Positions 1 to 9,744 of a stretch of DNA of 64,000 nt are shown here, piece by piece. This DNA comes from Devosia sp. A8/3-2 (GTDB lineage: Bacteria > Pseudomonadota > Alphaproteobacteria > Rhizobiales > Devosiaceae): NCBI GenBank assembly GCA_025452255.1, contig CP104975.1, forward strand, positions 451,228 to 515,227. The letters run 5' to 3'. Made by a program: the position numbers and the translations under genes. The notes beneath the pieces were generated by a model. That model had not been told where the DNA came from. It saw only the letters and a program-made list of their open reading frames with translations, and did no database searches. Position 1 is the first letter of the stretch. Each line of letters starts with the position of its first letter.

Positions 1-656
1 AGGAAGGCATTGCCGATCACCCGGCACCGAGCAAACTCGTCATCGACATGAGCTCGATTTCACCTGTCGCGACCAAACAGTTCGCCGAACGCCCGGCCGC
101 CAAGGGCGTGGGCTATGTCGATGCCCCAGTGTCGGGTGGCGAGGTCGGTGCCAAGGCTGGGACCCTATCGATCATGGCAGGAGGCAGTGAGGCGGATTTT
201 GCCCGCGCCCTGCCCCTGTTCGAGAAGATGGGCAAGAATATCACGCGCGTCGGTGGTGTGGGTGACGGCCAGACGGCAAAGGTTGCCAACCAGATCATTG
301 TCGGTCTGACCATCGAGGCGATCGCCGAAGCGCTGACCTTCGCCAAAGCGGCCGGCGCCGAGCCGGCCAAGGTGCGCGAGGCGCTCATGGGCGGCTTTGC
401 TTCATCGCGTATTCTCGAGGTGCATGGGGACCGCATGGTCAAGCGCACCTTCGACCCCGGCTTCCGCATCCGCCTGCACCGCAAGGATCTGAGCTCGGCC
501 ATCGACGCTGCGCGCCAACTCGATCTTAGCTTGCCCAATACGGCTGCGACGCAGCAGTTGATGAACGGCGCCGTCGCCATTGGCCCGGGAGATCGGGATC
601 ACTCCGCACTGATCCAGATGATCGAGCACCTGTCCGCAATTAAACACGACGCCTAG
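1..656 (+). CDS. 3-hydroxyisobutyrate dehydrogenase family oxidoreductase (5' end outside window)
   Basis: NAD(P)-dependent reductase of the 3-hydroxyisobutyrate / 2-hydroxy-3-oxopropionate dehydrogenase family. The frame is open from base 3, so the first visible ATG (48) is internal and the NAD-binding Rossmann part lies mostly upstream of the window. Visible family marks are the VIDMSSISP stretch, the substrate-binding DAPVSGG followed by GTLSIMAGG, and the G-x-G-x-x-AKVANQ segment with the catalytic lysine, followed by the all-helical C-terminal domain. It ends just before, and converges with, the ABC operon on the other strand. The dehydrogenase at 7384 suggests a shared hydroxyacid catabolic role (inference). 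Exact substrate unknown. Confidence 0.9.
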   Translation, partial: EGIADHPAPSKLVIDMSSISPVATKQFAERPAAKGVGYVDAPVSGGEVGAKAGTLSIMAGGSEADFARALPLFEKMGKNITRVGGVGDGQTAKVANQIIVGLTIEAIAEALTFAKAAGAEPAKVREALMGGFASSRILEVHGDRMVKRTFDPGFRIRLHRKDLSSAIDAARQLDLSLPNTAATQQLMNGAVAIGPGDRDHSALIQMIEHLSAIKHDA

Positions 657-699
657 GCCGCGCCGGTGAGCACGGCCGTCGCTGGGGCACACTCTGGTG

Positions 700-1749
700 T
701 TACGGAACGCCGGTGCCTGCCAATTCCAGCTGGTCAGCATAGTGGCATGCGGCCGACTGGCCTTTGCCGAGCGACCGCAATGGTGGCGACTCTGCCCGGC
801 AGAGATCGGTGGCGTAACGGCAGCGCGGGTGAAATGCACAGCCGGTTGGCAGGTTGGTAACGTCAGCGACTTCGCCGGGCAGCCGGATGCGATCTCCTTT
901 CCGACGCAAGCGCGGATCGGGCCGCGGCACGGCCGAAAGCAGCGCTTCGGTATAGGGGTGCTTGGGCGCATCGAAGAGCGTTTGGGTCGGCCCGATCTCC
1001 GCCAGCTTGCCGGCATACATCACGGCCACCCGGTCGCAAATGTGCTGGATCACCGCCGTGTCATGGCCGACGAACAGGTAGGTCAGATTGAACTCGCGCT
1101 TGAGTTCTGCGCAGCAGCCGCAGGATCTGCGCCTGCACAGACACGTCGAGCGCCGAGACCGCCTCATCGCAGACGACGAAGGCCGGATTGAGCGCCAGCG
1201 CACGCGCAATGCCGATGCGCTGCCGTTCACCACCCGAAAAGGCATGCGGATAGCGCTTGATATATTCTGGCCGCAGCCCGACGCGGCGCAGCAACGTCGC
1301 CACCCGCTCATCTGTCTCGGCTTTGGCGACGCCGTTATATTCAAGGCTCTGACCGATGATCTCGCCAACTGGCAGACGCGGGTTGAGCGAGGCATTGGGA
1401 TCCCGGAACACCATACGCATGTCGCAGCGCAGCCGCTTGAGTTCGGCATTGTCGGCCGCAACGACATCGACCTCGCGTCCATCCGATTGGCGGAACTGTA
1501 TCGTGCCGGCCGTTGGCTCAACGATGCGCAATAGTGCGCGCCCGGTGGTGGTTTTGCCGCAGCCGCTCTCCCCGACGAGGCCAAGAACTTCACCCCGGCG
1601 CACCTCGAAGGACACGCCATCGACGGCCTTCACCGGCCGACCGTACGACGCAGCAGGCCGCGTGTGATCGGGAAGTGCACCTTGAGATCGTTCACGCGCA
1701 GCAGCACGGGCGATTTATCCACCGTACCTATCGGGGTCATGTCGGTCAT
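700..1749 (-). CDS. peptide/opine-type ABC transporter ATP-binding protein, DppF/OppF-like (two frameshifts)
   Basis: Second ATPase of a DppABCDF-type importer, working on the cytoplasmic face. Walker A is GESGCGKTT, signature FSGGERQR, Walker B-like FVVCDEAVSALD, followed by the oligopeptide-type C-terminal extension with CAFHPRC and its conserved cysteines. The frame changes twice: near 1632, where GGCCGG-TGAAGG lacks one G relative to the expected GRVKAVDG, and near 1110, where one extra base separates QILRLL from AELKREFN. I chose ATG 1749 because it overlaps the stop of the upstream ATPase gene (ATGA). Read across the breaks the protein has normal length (about 350 residues). Confidence 0.85.
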
Positions 1750-2783
1750 TTCCTGCCTCCGGCGAGATGGACCACGGACGGCACTTGCTCATGCAGCAGG
1801 CAACGTACCTGCGAGCCGTCAGGCAGATCGGTCCGCCTAGGATCGAACTTGTCGCAAAGGCCAGCCACTGCTTCGCGGCAGCGTGGATGGAAGCTGCAGC
1901 CACCCGGACGATTGAGCGGATTGGGCACCATGCCCTCGATGGTGTCGAGATCCTCACCCACATGGATGCCAAGCCGCGGGATGGAACGCAGCAGGCCGCG
2001 GGTGTATGGATGCTTTGGGTCGTGGAAAATGCCGTCGACATCGGAGCGCTCGACCACCCGGCCCAGATACATCACCGCGACATTGTCGGCGATTTCGGCC
2101 ACCACACCGAGATCATGGGTGATGAACAAGACAGCCATGCCGGATTCGGCCTGCAGCTCCTTGATCAGGTCGAGAATGACAGCCTGCGTGGTCACATCGA
2201 GCGCCGTGGTCGGCTCGTCGGCGATCAGCAGCCGGGGATTGCATGACAGGGCCGGGGCGATCATGGCGCGCTGGCGCATGCCGCCGGACAACTGGAACGG
2301 ATAGGCGTTGAGCCGTTCTTCCGGCCGAGGCATGCCGACGCGGCGCAGGATCTCGACGGCGCGGTCGCGGGCTTCTCGTTTGCCGACTTTGCGGTGTAGA
2401 CGGATGGCATCCATGATCTGGGAGCCGATGGTCTGCACCGGCCCCAACGAGGTCATCGGCTCTCGGAAGATCATGGCGATCTCATTGCCACGGACGCTGC
2501 GAATTTCCTCGCCGGTGGGATCGAGGCTCGCGAGGTCCACCATGGTGCCATCCGACCTGCGGAAGTTCATCACCCCGCCGACCACGTTGCCGGGGCGGGA
2601 GACAATGCGCAGAATCGAGCGTGCCAGCATCGACTTGCCGCAGCCGGATTCACCGACCACGCACACCGTCTCGCCGTCGCCGATGGTGAGGTCTACTCCG
2701 TCGACAGCCCGGATGGGGTTGCCGGTGCCGAAATAGGTCTTGAGGCCACTGATCTCGAGCAGAGGCGTGGTGTTACTGGCCAT
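1746..2783 (-). CDS. peptide/opine-type ABC transporter ATP-binding protein, DppD/OppD-like
   Basis: First ATPase of the same importer; intact, 345 residues. It has Walker A GESGCGKS, the signature LSGGMRQR, Walker B LLIADEPTTALD, the switch histidine in FITHDLGVV, and a C-terminal CSFHPRC motif typical of oligopeptide/dipeptide ATPases. It overlaps the permease gene upstream by 11 bases and the second ATPase downstream by 4, so the genes are translationally coupled. Product hydrolyses ATP to drive import of small peptides, opines or related compounds; substrate not deducible. Confidence 0.93.
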   Translation of the reverse strand: MASNTTPLLEISGLKTYFGTGNPIRAVDGVDLTIGDGETVCVVGESGCGKSMLARSILRIVSRPGNVVGGVMNFRRSDGTMVDLASLDPTGEEIRSVRGNEIAMIFREPMTSLGPVQTIGSQIMDAIRLHRKVGKREARDRAVEILRRVGMPRPEERLNAYPFQLSGGMRQRAMIAPALSCNPRLLIADEPTTALDVTTQAVILDLIKELQAESGMAVLFITHDLGVVAEIADNVAVMYLGRVVERSDVDGIFHDPKHPYTRGLLRSIPRLGIHVGEDLDTIEGMVPNPLNRPGGCSFHPRCREAVAGLCDKFDPRRTDLPDGSQVRCLLHEQVPSVVHLAGGRK

Positions 2784-3920
2784 AAGGGTCCGCCGCGTCG
2801 ATCAGGCCATCGCCAAGGAAGTTCATCGAAAGCACCGCCACCACGATTGCGGCACCGGGCAGGAAGAGCCATGGCGCCGACGCTACCGAACGAATGTTCT
2901 GGGCCTCCTGCAACAGCACGCCCCAGCTCACCACCGGCGGCTTGAGACCGATGCCGATGAAGCTGAGCGCTGTTTCCGCCGAGATCATCGCTGGAATGGC
3001 CAAGGTGACCGAGGCCACGATGTGACTGAGGAAAGACGGCACCAGATGCTTGCGGATGATGGCCATCTCCCCCAAGCCATCGAGGCGCGCCGCGACGACG
3101 AAATCCTCGTGCTTGAGCGCCATGAACTTGCCACGCACTTCACGCGCCAGCCCGGTCCAGCCGATCAGCGAGAGAATGATGGTGATGGCAAAATAGACCT
3201 GCAGCGCCGACCAGCTTTGCGGAATGGCCGCCGCCGAGCCCATCCACAGTGGGATGGTCGGAATGGATTGCAGGAACTCGATGGAGCGCTGGATCAGGTT
3301 GTCAACCGTGCCGCCCATGAAGCCCGATATGCCACCCAGGATGATGCCGAGCACAAGGCTGACGGTAACGCCGATCAGGCCGATCGACATGGACACGCGG
3401 GTGCCATGGATGGTGCGGCTCAACACGTCACGCCCCAGCCGGTCCGCTCCGAACAGGTACATCGGATCGCGCGCATTGACGGGCGTGATGAAGTGGATAT
3501 CGGCCGGTATGAACCCGAACATGAGGTAGGGCTCGCCCTTGCCGAAGAAGGCGACCGGCACCGGCTTGTCCGGATCGGGCGCGAAAGTCCGCCTGAACGA
3601 GACCGGGTCGACCGAGCTCGAATAGCCGTTCACGTGAGGGGCAAAACGCCAGCCATTTTCATCTGCCATGAAGAAGTTGAGCTGCTGGGGCTGTGCATAG
3701 GCGTAGCGACCCTCGTAATAGTCCGGCGAAAATGGCGCCGAGAACTCTGCAAAGATCGCAACCGGTAGATCCCCAGCACCACGGCACCGCTCAGTAGCGC
3801 GATCTTGTTGCGGCGGAAGCGCCACCAGATCAGTTGCCACTGGCCGGCAACCTGTTCCTTGTATTCCGGCTCGGCCGGGGTGGCGATCGGTGGTGCGGAC
3901 GCGATTGTCTGGTCGGTCAT
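2773..3920 (-). CDS. ABC transporter permease, DppC-like (one frameshift)
   Basis: Inner-membrane permease with the binding-protein-dependent transport domain in its second half (the DRLGRDVLSR motif before it, then EVRGKFMALKHEDFVVAA as the EAA loop). The N-terminal part (MTDQTIAS... through a first membrane segment after WRFRRNKIALL) is in another frame and joins near 3768. The long periplasmic stretch after the first helix is typical of larger DppC-type permeases. Start ATG 3920 lies 11 bases after the DppB-like stop. Confidence 0.87.
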
Positions 3921-3930
3921 TGCGCCCTCC

Positions 3931-4917
3931 TCAACTGTAGCGAATGCGCGGATCGAGCCACGCGAGCAGAATGTCGGAAATCAGCGTGCCGATGACCGTC
4001 AGGGTCGACAGCAACAGGATGAAACTGCCGGCCAGATACATGTCCCGGGTTAGTAGGGACCGCAGCAGCATGGGCCCCGAGGTCGGCAGATTGAGCACGA
4101 TGGCGGTGATGGTCGCCCCGGAAACCAACCCGGGGAGAACCCAACCGACCGTCGATACGAAGGGGTTGAGCGCGACGCGAACCGGATATTTCAGCAGCAG
4201 TACATGTTCGGGGTGACCCATGGCCCCGGCCGTCACCACGTAGGGCTTGTTCAGCTCGTCCAGCAGGTTGGCGCGCATGATGCGGATGAGGCTGGCGGTG
4301 CCCGCCATGCCCAGCACGATGACGGGTATCCACAGGTGGCTGATCAGATCACCCACCTTGGCCGGGCTCCACGGCAGGTTCTCAAACTCCGGCGAGAACA
4401 GGCCGCCAACCGACTGTCCGAGATAGCGGAAGGACAGATACATGAAGACCAGCGCGATGAGGAAGTTGGGGATAGCCGGGCCGATAAAGCCGACGAACGT
4501 CGCCAGATGCGCGCCGATCGAATGGCGGCGGATGGCGGAATAGATGCCGATGGGAAAGGCCACGGCCCAGATGAACAGCAGCGTCGAAACCGACAACACG
4601 ATGGTCAACCCCATGCGCTCATAGATAAGGGTCGCAACAGGGCGGTTCCACTCGAACGACTGGCCGAAATCGCCGTAGAACAGAATATTGGAAATCCACT
4701 TCCAGTATTGCACGTAGAAGGGCTCACCCGGGCCGTAGCGCTCGCGCATGCCTTCTACGAAGGCTCGGTTGACCTGGACGCCCTCCGCACTGAGACCGGC
4801 CACCATCGAACTCAGGTAGTCCCCCGGCGGCAGCTGGATGATGATGAAGGTCAGCACCGAGACCAAGGCCGGGGTCACCAGCATGTAGCCTAGCCGGCGG
4901 ATGAGGAAAGTGAGCAT
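3931..4917 (-). CDS. ABC transporter permease, DppB-like
   Basis: Intact 328-residue inner-membrane permease. The N-terminus MLTFLIRRLGYM with the following PGDY is characteristic of DppB/OppB; about six hydrophobic segments follow, and the cytoplasmic EAA loop is seen in GAMGHPEHVLLLKYPVRVAL. Pairs with the DppC-like permease to form the channel. It starts 53 bases after the stop of the solute-binding protein gene, the usual order for this operon type. Confidence 0.93.
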   Translation of the reverse strand: MLTFLIRRLGYMLVTPALVSVLTFIIIQLPPGDYLSSMVAGLSAEGVQVNRAFVEGMRERYGPGEPFYVQYWKWISNILFYGDFGQSFEWNRPVATLIYERMGLTIVLSVSTLLFIWAVAFPIGIYSAIRRHSIGAHLATFVGFIGPAIPNFLIALVFMYLSFRYLGQSVGGLFSPEFENLPWSPAKVGDLISHLWIPVIVLGMAGTASLIRIMRANLLDELNKPYVVTAGAMGHPEHVLLLKYPVRVALNPFVSTVGWVLPGLVSGATITAIVLNLPTSGPMLLRSLLTRDMYLAGSFILLLSTLTVIGTLISDILLAWLDPRIRYS

Positions 4918-4970
4918 CGCGAGCCTCCGAGTTATGCCGGCCCCCGGCTTTCGCCGCGGGGTCGAAAATC

Positions 4971-6896
4971 CTATTGCGCCTTGATGTACCGAGTCGACAG
5001 GTTGAGCGGTGCCGGCGTCGGATAGATCGCCGAGTCGATCATGGTGTCCGGCACGTTGCCCAGCCGATTGGTGGCAATCGCATATGTACCGGTCAGCAAG
5101 GAGATGCCGAAGCTACGGAACTCGTCTCTGGCGATACCGATGACCTGCCTGAACAGCTCGGCCTGCTTTTCGACATCCGCCGTCGCCAGTGCTTCGTCAT
5201 AGATCCGGAGCTGTTTGACCGTTACGGCGTCGGGCTCGATACCGCGGTCGTCCTTGTTGTACCAGTAGGACCACGGCACGGCGTAGAGCGCATTGTCGTT
5301 GATCGGCACATAGAGCCGCGGGTTCAGCAACTCGTTGAGGCCGCCGGCCCCGACATTGGAGATGGCTTCGTAGAGGTTGGCAACCTGCCGTTCGCGATAG
5401 AGCGCGCTATCGATCACGTTGACCTGCACGTCGATGCCGACATCCTTCCAGTAGCCCCGGATCAGTTCGAGACTATCGATCTGTTGGGTGGTGTCGGTCC
5501 GTACGTCGATACGGATCGAGAGGGGCTGGCCGTTGCTCATGAGGCGAATGCCGTTACCGTCCCGCTCGGTCAGGCCGAGGCCATCGAGCATCTGGTTGGC
5601 CTTGTCCGGATCATATTCGGTGTATTGGTGAGCAAAGGCCTCGTCGTAGAAGGCCGATTCCGGGCGCGGCGCGACCTGATAAGCCTCGCCCTGCCCCACA
5701 TAGATGATATCGATCAATTCCGGTCGGTTCAGCGCATGGCTGAGCGCGATGCGGAAGTCCTTGTTGGTGAACAGTGCACGCTTGGTCTCGTCCAGCACCG
5801 TGAGATTCAGGTGAAGGGCATGTGCGGCCGAGACGTCGGCGCTGAGGTCGATGAAGTGGTACTGACCGGCTTCTCGGTTGTCGAAGAAGGTCGGCTTGTC
5901 GGTGATGGTGAAGTTCTGCGGCCGATAGACAGAAGTCCACCGGCCGTTCATCACCATAAGCTTGAGCACTTCGGATCGCCGACGATTGGGAAGGTGACCT
6001 GATCCGAGTACGGCAGCTGATTTTCGGCAGTGTCGACCTTCCAGTAGAACGGGTTGCGCTTGGCTACCACCTGCGTACTGGCGCCGTCATAAGGGCTGGT
6101 TACCGTCCGGGCGTTGAGCGTGGGCAGTTCGGGATTGAGCCATTTGGCAAAATCACTGCCAGTCGCGCCGCCTACTTTCTGGTTGAACAGCTCCACCCGG
6201 GTCGCCGTGCCGGCCGCCTTCAGCAGGTCGGGCAGGCCGGCCTCGTTATACTTGGGCAGGAACTGTTCGCCGTAATGCCTCGGCGCGATTGGCGGCTGGT
6301 TATTGCCAGAGGCCATTTGCTGCAAGAACAGGCCATAGGGTGCAGCGAAGGTGAACTTGACCGTGAAGTCGTCAACCTTGGTCAATATCGCTGCCGTACC
6401 GGCATTCATCATGTGCCCACCCGGTCCGCCGGGGAACAGCTCGGCGTTGAGCGCCATGTCTTCGTACCAGAAGACGATGTCATCGGCGGTCACCGGCGCG
6501 CCATCGCTCCATTTCATACCTTCGCGCAGGTGGAAGGTGAATTCGGTGCTCTCCGGGTTCACTTCCCGGGGAGGTGGCGATATTGGGCACCACGGTGCCC
6601 CCTTCGGGTGCGAAGCGCACCGGGGGTTCGTAGCCCAGGATCCGGTTGAGCCAGCCGTAGCCCCGGTCGGTGCCACCCAGCAGATCGGTGCGCATATCGC
6701 CGCCATAGGTACCCACTTCATTGAGCGGCGTCAGCACCAGCGGTTCGACCGGCAGCCGCTCCGCCACTGGTGGCAAGCTACCCGCGCCTACCAATGCCTG
6801 CAGGTCAGGCGCCTGATTGAACGCCCGGGCGGAAGCGCTGTGCGTTAATATGATGCCGAGCAAGGCGGCGCGGCCAAGTCTCTTCGCCAGTTTCAT
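4971..6896 (-). CDS. ABC transporter solute-binding protein, family 5 (two frameshifts)
   Basis: Periplasmic binding protein (SBP_bac_5, DppA-like) of the importer, about 640 residues when read through. The N-terminus MKLAKRLGRAALLGIILTHS is a signal peptide. The family stretch FTFHLREGMKWSDGAPVTADD is present (shown here in parts: HLREGMKWSDG). Frames change near 6572, in a CCCC run before REVNPEST, and near 5965, before LKLMVMNGRW. Unusually long for the family, like binding proteins for larger or hydrophobic ligands. Downstream are both permeases and both ATPases. Confidence 0.85.
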
Positions 6897-6964
6897 AGTC
6901 CTCTCCCATTTATGGCTTTTCGAGCCAGCCTTCCTGCCGTCGGCGCGTTCGCGCTCTATCCGGC

Positions 6965-7375
6965 TCAGGGCTTGAAAATCATCGTCGGTTGCAGATGTGC
7001 GATGCGCCACCCGTCCGCCCCGCGGCGGAAACGATACGCAAGGTCGCCCACATTGGTGATCTGCGGTGTCGCCACGCTGCCATCTTCGCGCTTGGTCCCG
7101 CGCAAAGGAACGAAGCACGCTGTCGCAACGCCATCGCTGTCGGACGTGAGCTCCACCAGCACATTAGAGATCAGATGCCGCGAGAGATCGCTCGTCGGGC
7201 GCTGCTTGAGAGCCTCCAGGATCGCGCCTCGACCTGCCACGGGCTTGCCGCCACGGACCCATACGGCGTCCTCGGTGAACAGCGCCGCTGTGTCCTCATA
7301 GCGTCCCCGGTCCATCAGGCTGTACGACGCAATCACCAGCCGTTGGCAGGCCATCTCGGCTTCATGGTCCATCAT
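6965..7375 (-). CDS. SnoaL-like / NTF2-fold protein (nuclear transport factor 2 family)
   Basis: Small cone-shaped-barrel protein, about 136 residues, of the SnoaL/DUF4440 type (polyketide-cyclase-like or steroid-isomerase-like). Typical marks are YSLMDRGRYEDTAALFTEDAVW near the N-terminus (shown in part: DRGRYEDTAALF), G-R-G-AILEALK, and a C-terminal W-R-I-AHLQPTM strand. A GGGAGG-like ribosome site precedes two adjacent ATGs at 7375 and 7372; an upstream TTG at 7387 would overlap the dehydrogenase stop. Lies between the ABC operon and the dehydrogenase, so probably part of the same catabolic transcript. Confidence 0.8.
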   Translation of the reverse strand: MMDHEAEMACQRLVIASYSLMDRGRYEDTAALFTEDAVWVRGGKPVAGRGAILEALKQRPTSDLSRHLISNVLVELTSDSDGVATACFVPLRGTKREDGSVATPQITNVGDLAYRFRRGADGWRIAHLQPTMIFKP

Positions 7376-7383
7376 GGCCTCCC

Positions 7384-8340
7384 TCAATAGCCCATATGCT
7401 TGTCAACGATATTGATCAGCGGCTCTCCGGCCACGTAGCGGATCAGATTGTCGGCGAATATCTGATAGCCACGCGCCTTAGTGGCGAGCGTGGTGGCGCC
7501 GTTATGCGGCGTCACGATCGTGTTCGGGGCGTTCCAGAACGGACTGCCTTCCGGCAGGGGTTCGACGCCATGTGCATCAAGGCCGGCGCCGGCAATCCAA
7601 CCCTCGGTGATGGCCCGATAGAGCGCATCATCATTGGCGACGCCGCCGCAGGAGAAGCAGACGTAGTAGGCGGTCTTCTTCATCGCCTTGAACTCGGCTT
7701 CGCCGAGCATGTCCGTGGTTTCGGGAGTCTTAGGCGCGGTCACGACCACGAAGTCGCATTCGCCCGAGAACTCGTGCAACTGATCGCGCGGATACATGCG
7801 GTCAAAGTTTGCCGTCGGCTTCTGGTTGCGGCGCAGACCCAGCACCCGCATGTGGAAGGCCCGGGCCTTGAGCGCCAGATCGACGCCGGAATAGCCCGCA
7901 CCGATAATGCCGACTGTCAGCCCGTTAAGTTCGCCGTGGAAGAAGGCGTCCCACTTGCGGTTGCGCTGCCCCTCTACCCACCGCATAGCATTGCGGTTGA
8001 GCATGATCATGAGCATCATCGCGTGCTCGGCCAGCGGAATGGCGCCGTTACCCTTGGAACAGGTCAGGACAACAGGGCTGGCGACGAATTCGGGATAGAG
8101 CTGCGTGTTCGGGCCGGCAGCCCAGCTGTGGACCCATTTGAGCTTCTTGCCGCGTGCCAGAGCGCCAGCGGAAAGCTGCCCCGCCACTATGTCGGCATCC
8201 TCTACGGCAGCCTCCATATCGGCCTGCTTATCGTAGAAGGTCATCTCTGCCTTGGGCGCAATGGCCTGCAACTCGGCGAACCGCTTGTCGTCGATTTCGC
8301 CGGTCAGCAAGATCCGCAGCTTATCATTGACGTCAGCCAT
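7384..8340 (-). CDS. D-2-hydroxyacid dehydrogenase family protein
   Basis: NAD-dependent D-isomer 2-hydroxyacid dehydrogenase, 318 residues from ATG 8340, which has a strong GGGGGAG site; a longer in-frame extension upstream is not needed. The Rossmann motif is GIIGAGYSG(V), the region VVVTAPKTPETTDM is the usual nucleotide-proximal segment, GLDAHGVEPLP carries the acidic partner, and TPHNGA contains the catalytic histidine. The first gene of the minus-strand unit controlled from the LacI intergenic region. Reduces 2-oxoacids or oxidises D-2-hydroxyacids; substrate not known. Confidence 0.9.
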   Translation of the reverse strand: MADVNDKLRILLTGEIDDKRFAELQAIAPKAEMTFYDKQADMEAAVEDADIVAGQLSAGALARGKKLKWVHSWAAGPNTQLYPEFVASPVVLTCSKGNGAIPLAEHAMMLMIMLNRNAMRWVEGQRNRKWDAFFHGELNGLTVGIIGAGYSGVDLALKARAFHMRVLGLRRNQKPTANFDRMYPRDQLHEFSGECDFVVVTAPKTPETTDMLGEAEFKAMKKTAYYVCFSCGGVANDDALYRAITEGWIAGAGLDAHGVEPLPEGSPFWNAPNTIVTPHNGATTLATKARGYQIFADNLIRYVAGEPLINIVDKHMGY

Positions 8341-8431
8341 CTCTCCCCCTCGCGTCAGCCGCCTGTGCGGACCTTTATTGTCCAATTGGTAGCCGCGGAA
8401 AAATACAAACGCAACAAGGAAACGCAACATA

Positions 8432-8463
8432 TTGCGCTTTTTAAGCGCAACTAGCTTGCGCTT
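8432..8463. promoter_or_regulatory. overlapping inverted repeats, probable LacI-family operators
   Basis: Two perfect 8-base inverted repeats share one arm: TTGCGCTT-3nt-AAGCGCAA (8432-8450) and AAGCGCAA-5nt-TTGCGCTT (8443-8463). Further single arms (AACGCAA, ATTGCG) flank them from about 8410 to 8480. The site sits between the divergent LacI gene (8531) and the dehydrogenase/ABC unit (8340). LacI proteins bind such short GC-centred palindromes, so autoregulation and control of both directions is the natural reading (inference). Confidence 0.75.
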
Positions 8464-8530
8464 TGCTCAAATACATTGCGCCTCATGTGGGCCTCATGAT
8501 AAAGCGCAGCTGCTGGTCGTGGAGCCTTGA

Positions 8531-9568
8531 ATGACGCAGAAAATCACCCTGGACGACCTGTCGCAGCGGTTAGGCCTCTCCAAGTTTTCCGTCTCGCGCG
8601 CACTTTCGGGGAAACCCGGTGTCAGCGAAAAGACGCGGGACACCGTGATGCAACTGGCGCGGGAGCTGGGATACAACCATACCGGCGTACAGCCGCTCGT
8701 GACCGGTGAGAAGATCGTCCACCTGATCATTCCGCAGGCGGACGCCATAAGTTCAAGCTTCTGGATTGAGGTCATCGAGGGCGCCGAGATCGAGGCGCGC
8801 GCCTTGGGCTACCGCCTCGTAATCGACGTGCTCAGCGCCGACCGCGGCACCGACGTCGTGCAAGACAATGTCCACGGCCTGCTGCTCGCCGGTCGCCGAT
8901 CACGCGGCATCATCGAACCCTTCATGCAGTTGGATATACCCAAGGTCCTCATTGGCCACCCAAGGCCAATGGAGCTGATCGACAGCGTTCAGGCCGCCAA
9001 TTTCGACGGCGGTTACTGCGCGGGCGACGTGCTTGGGAAAGCGGGCCACCGTTGCATCGCATTCTTCACCGACGCACCCGAAGACGAGGGCCGGAACTTG
9101 CGTCAAGCTGGCCTCGTCGAGGCCATGCGCGTGCACGGCGGAGTGGCCTTGCCGGCAGTACGGTTCGATGCCAGCGTCGATGCCAAGAGCGTGGTCCTCG
9201 ATACGTTGCGCGGCCCCCAGATGCCCACAGCCTTTGCCGGCGCGACCGACTTTGTCGCCATGACCACGGCCCGGGGCCTGATGGAACTGGGTCTCAAGAT
9301 TCCCCAGCATATTTCAGTTGTCGGCTCCAACGACTCCCACACCGCATCGCAGCTGGGCATCAAGCTTTCCACCGTCCGCCAACCCATGCACGAGATCGGG
9401 GCCGCCGCCATGCAGGCCCTGCGTTGGCGTCTGGAGCAGGCGGCCCCCAATGCCCGGCCGAGACGCACCCTGCTGACGCCGGAATTCGTTGAACGATCTA
9501 CCCACGGACCTGCCAATCCAACAGAATTGGCGGTGGCGCTCCGGGAAATCGGGCTTGGACGGAAGTAG
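8531..9568 (+). CDS. LacI-family transcriptional regulator
   Basis: Intact 345-residue regulator. The N-terminal helix-turn-helix and hinge are clear: TLDDLSQRLGLSKFSVSRAL, then G-K-P-G-VSEKTRD and ELGYNH. The rest is a periplasmic-binding-protein-like ligand domain (IPQADAISSSFW, GLLLAGRR, VGSNDSHTA). Divergent from the hydroxyacid/ABC genes, with the shared operators at 8432-8463, so it most likely represses them until a ligand derived from the imported compound binds. Confidence 0.93.
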   Translation: MTQKITLDDLSQRLGLSKFSVSRALSGKPGVSEKTRDTVMQLARELGYNHTGVQPLVTGEKIVHLIIPQADAISSSFWIEVIEGAEIEARALGYRLVIDVLSADRGTDVVQDNVHGLLLAGRRSRGIIEPFMQLDIPKVLIGHPRPMELIDSVQAANFDGGYCAGDVLGKAGHRCIAFFTDAPEDEGRNLRQAGLVEAMRVHGGVALPAVRFDASVDAKSVVLDTLRGPQMPTAFAGATDFVAMTTARGLMELGLKIPQHISVVGSNDSHTASQLGIKLSTVRQPMHEIGAAAMQALRWRLEQAAPNARPRRTLLTPEFVERSTHGPANPTELAVALREIGLGRK

Positions 9569-9617
9569 GCCGACTATGCGACCAATCGGAAATAGGGTCT
9601 GGGGGAAAAACGGCAAG

Positions 9618-9643
9618 GGAACGAAACGAAGCTGGCCCGCGTT
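9618..9643 (+). promoter_or_regulatory. EcfG-type general stress promoter (GGAAC-17-CGTT)
   Basis: GGAAC at 9618-9622 and CGTT at 9640-9643 are separated by 17 bases, the consensus for alphaproteobacterial EcfG sigma factors (GGAAC, 16-17 bases, CGTT). It points toward the small gene at 9745, leaving a leader of about 95 bases. Similar elements occur at 13924, 13996, 19335 and 41960. Confidence 0.55.
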
Positions 9644-9744
9644 CGGTTAAGTCACGATTCTCGTCTCATCCGTGGTGGTCTTGACCGTCCAATCGGGCCC
9701 GAGCGGCCCTCGGTCCGATCTTTTACGCATTGGTTTCTGTCACT

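Noticed and set aside
2740..3768. Long plus-strand frame of 342 residues opposite the DppC-like permease
   Set aside because: Composition is that of an antisense shadow (rich in R, H, D, Q); the minus strand carries clear permease motifs.
4974..6002. 342-residue plus-strand frame opposite the solute-binding protein
   Set aside because: Antisense shadow; the binding protein is well supported on the minus strand.
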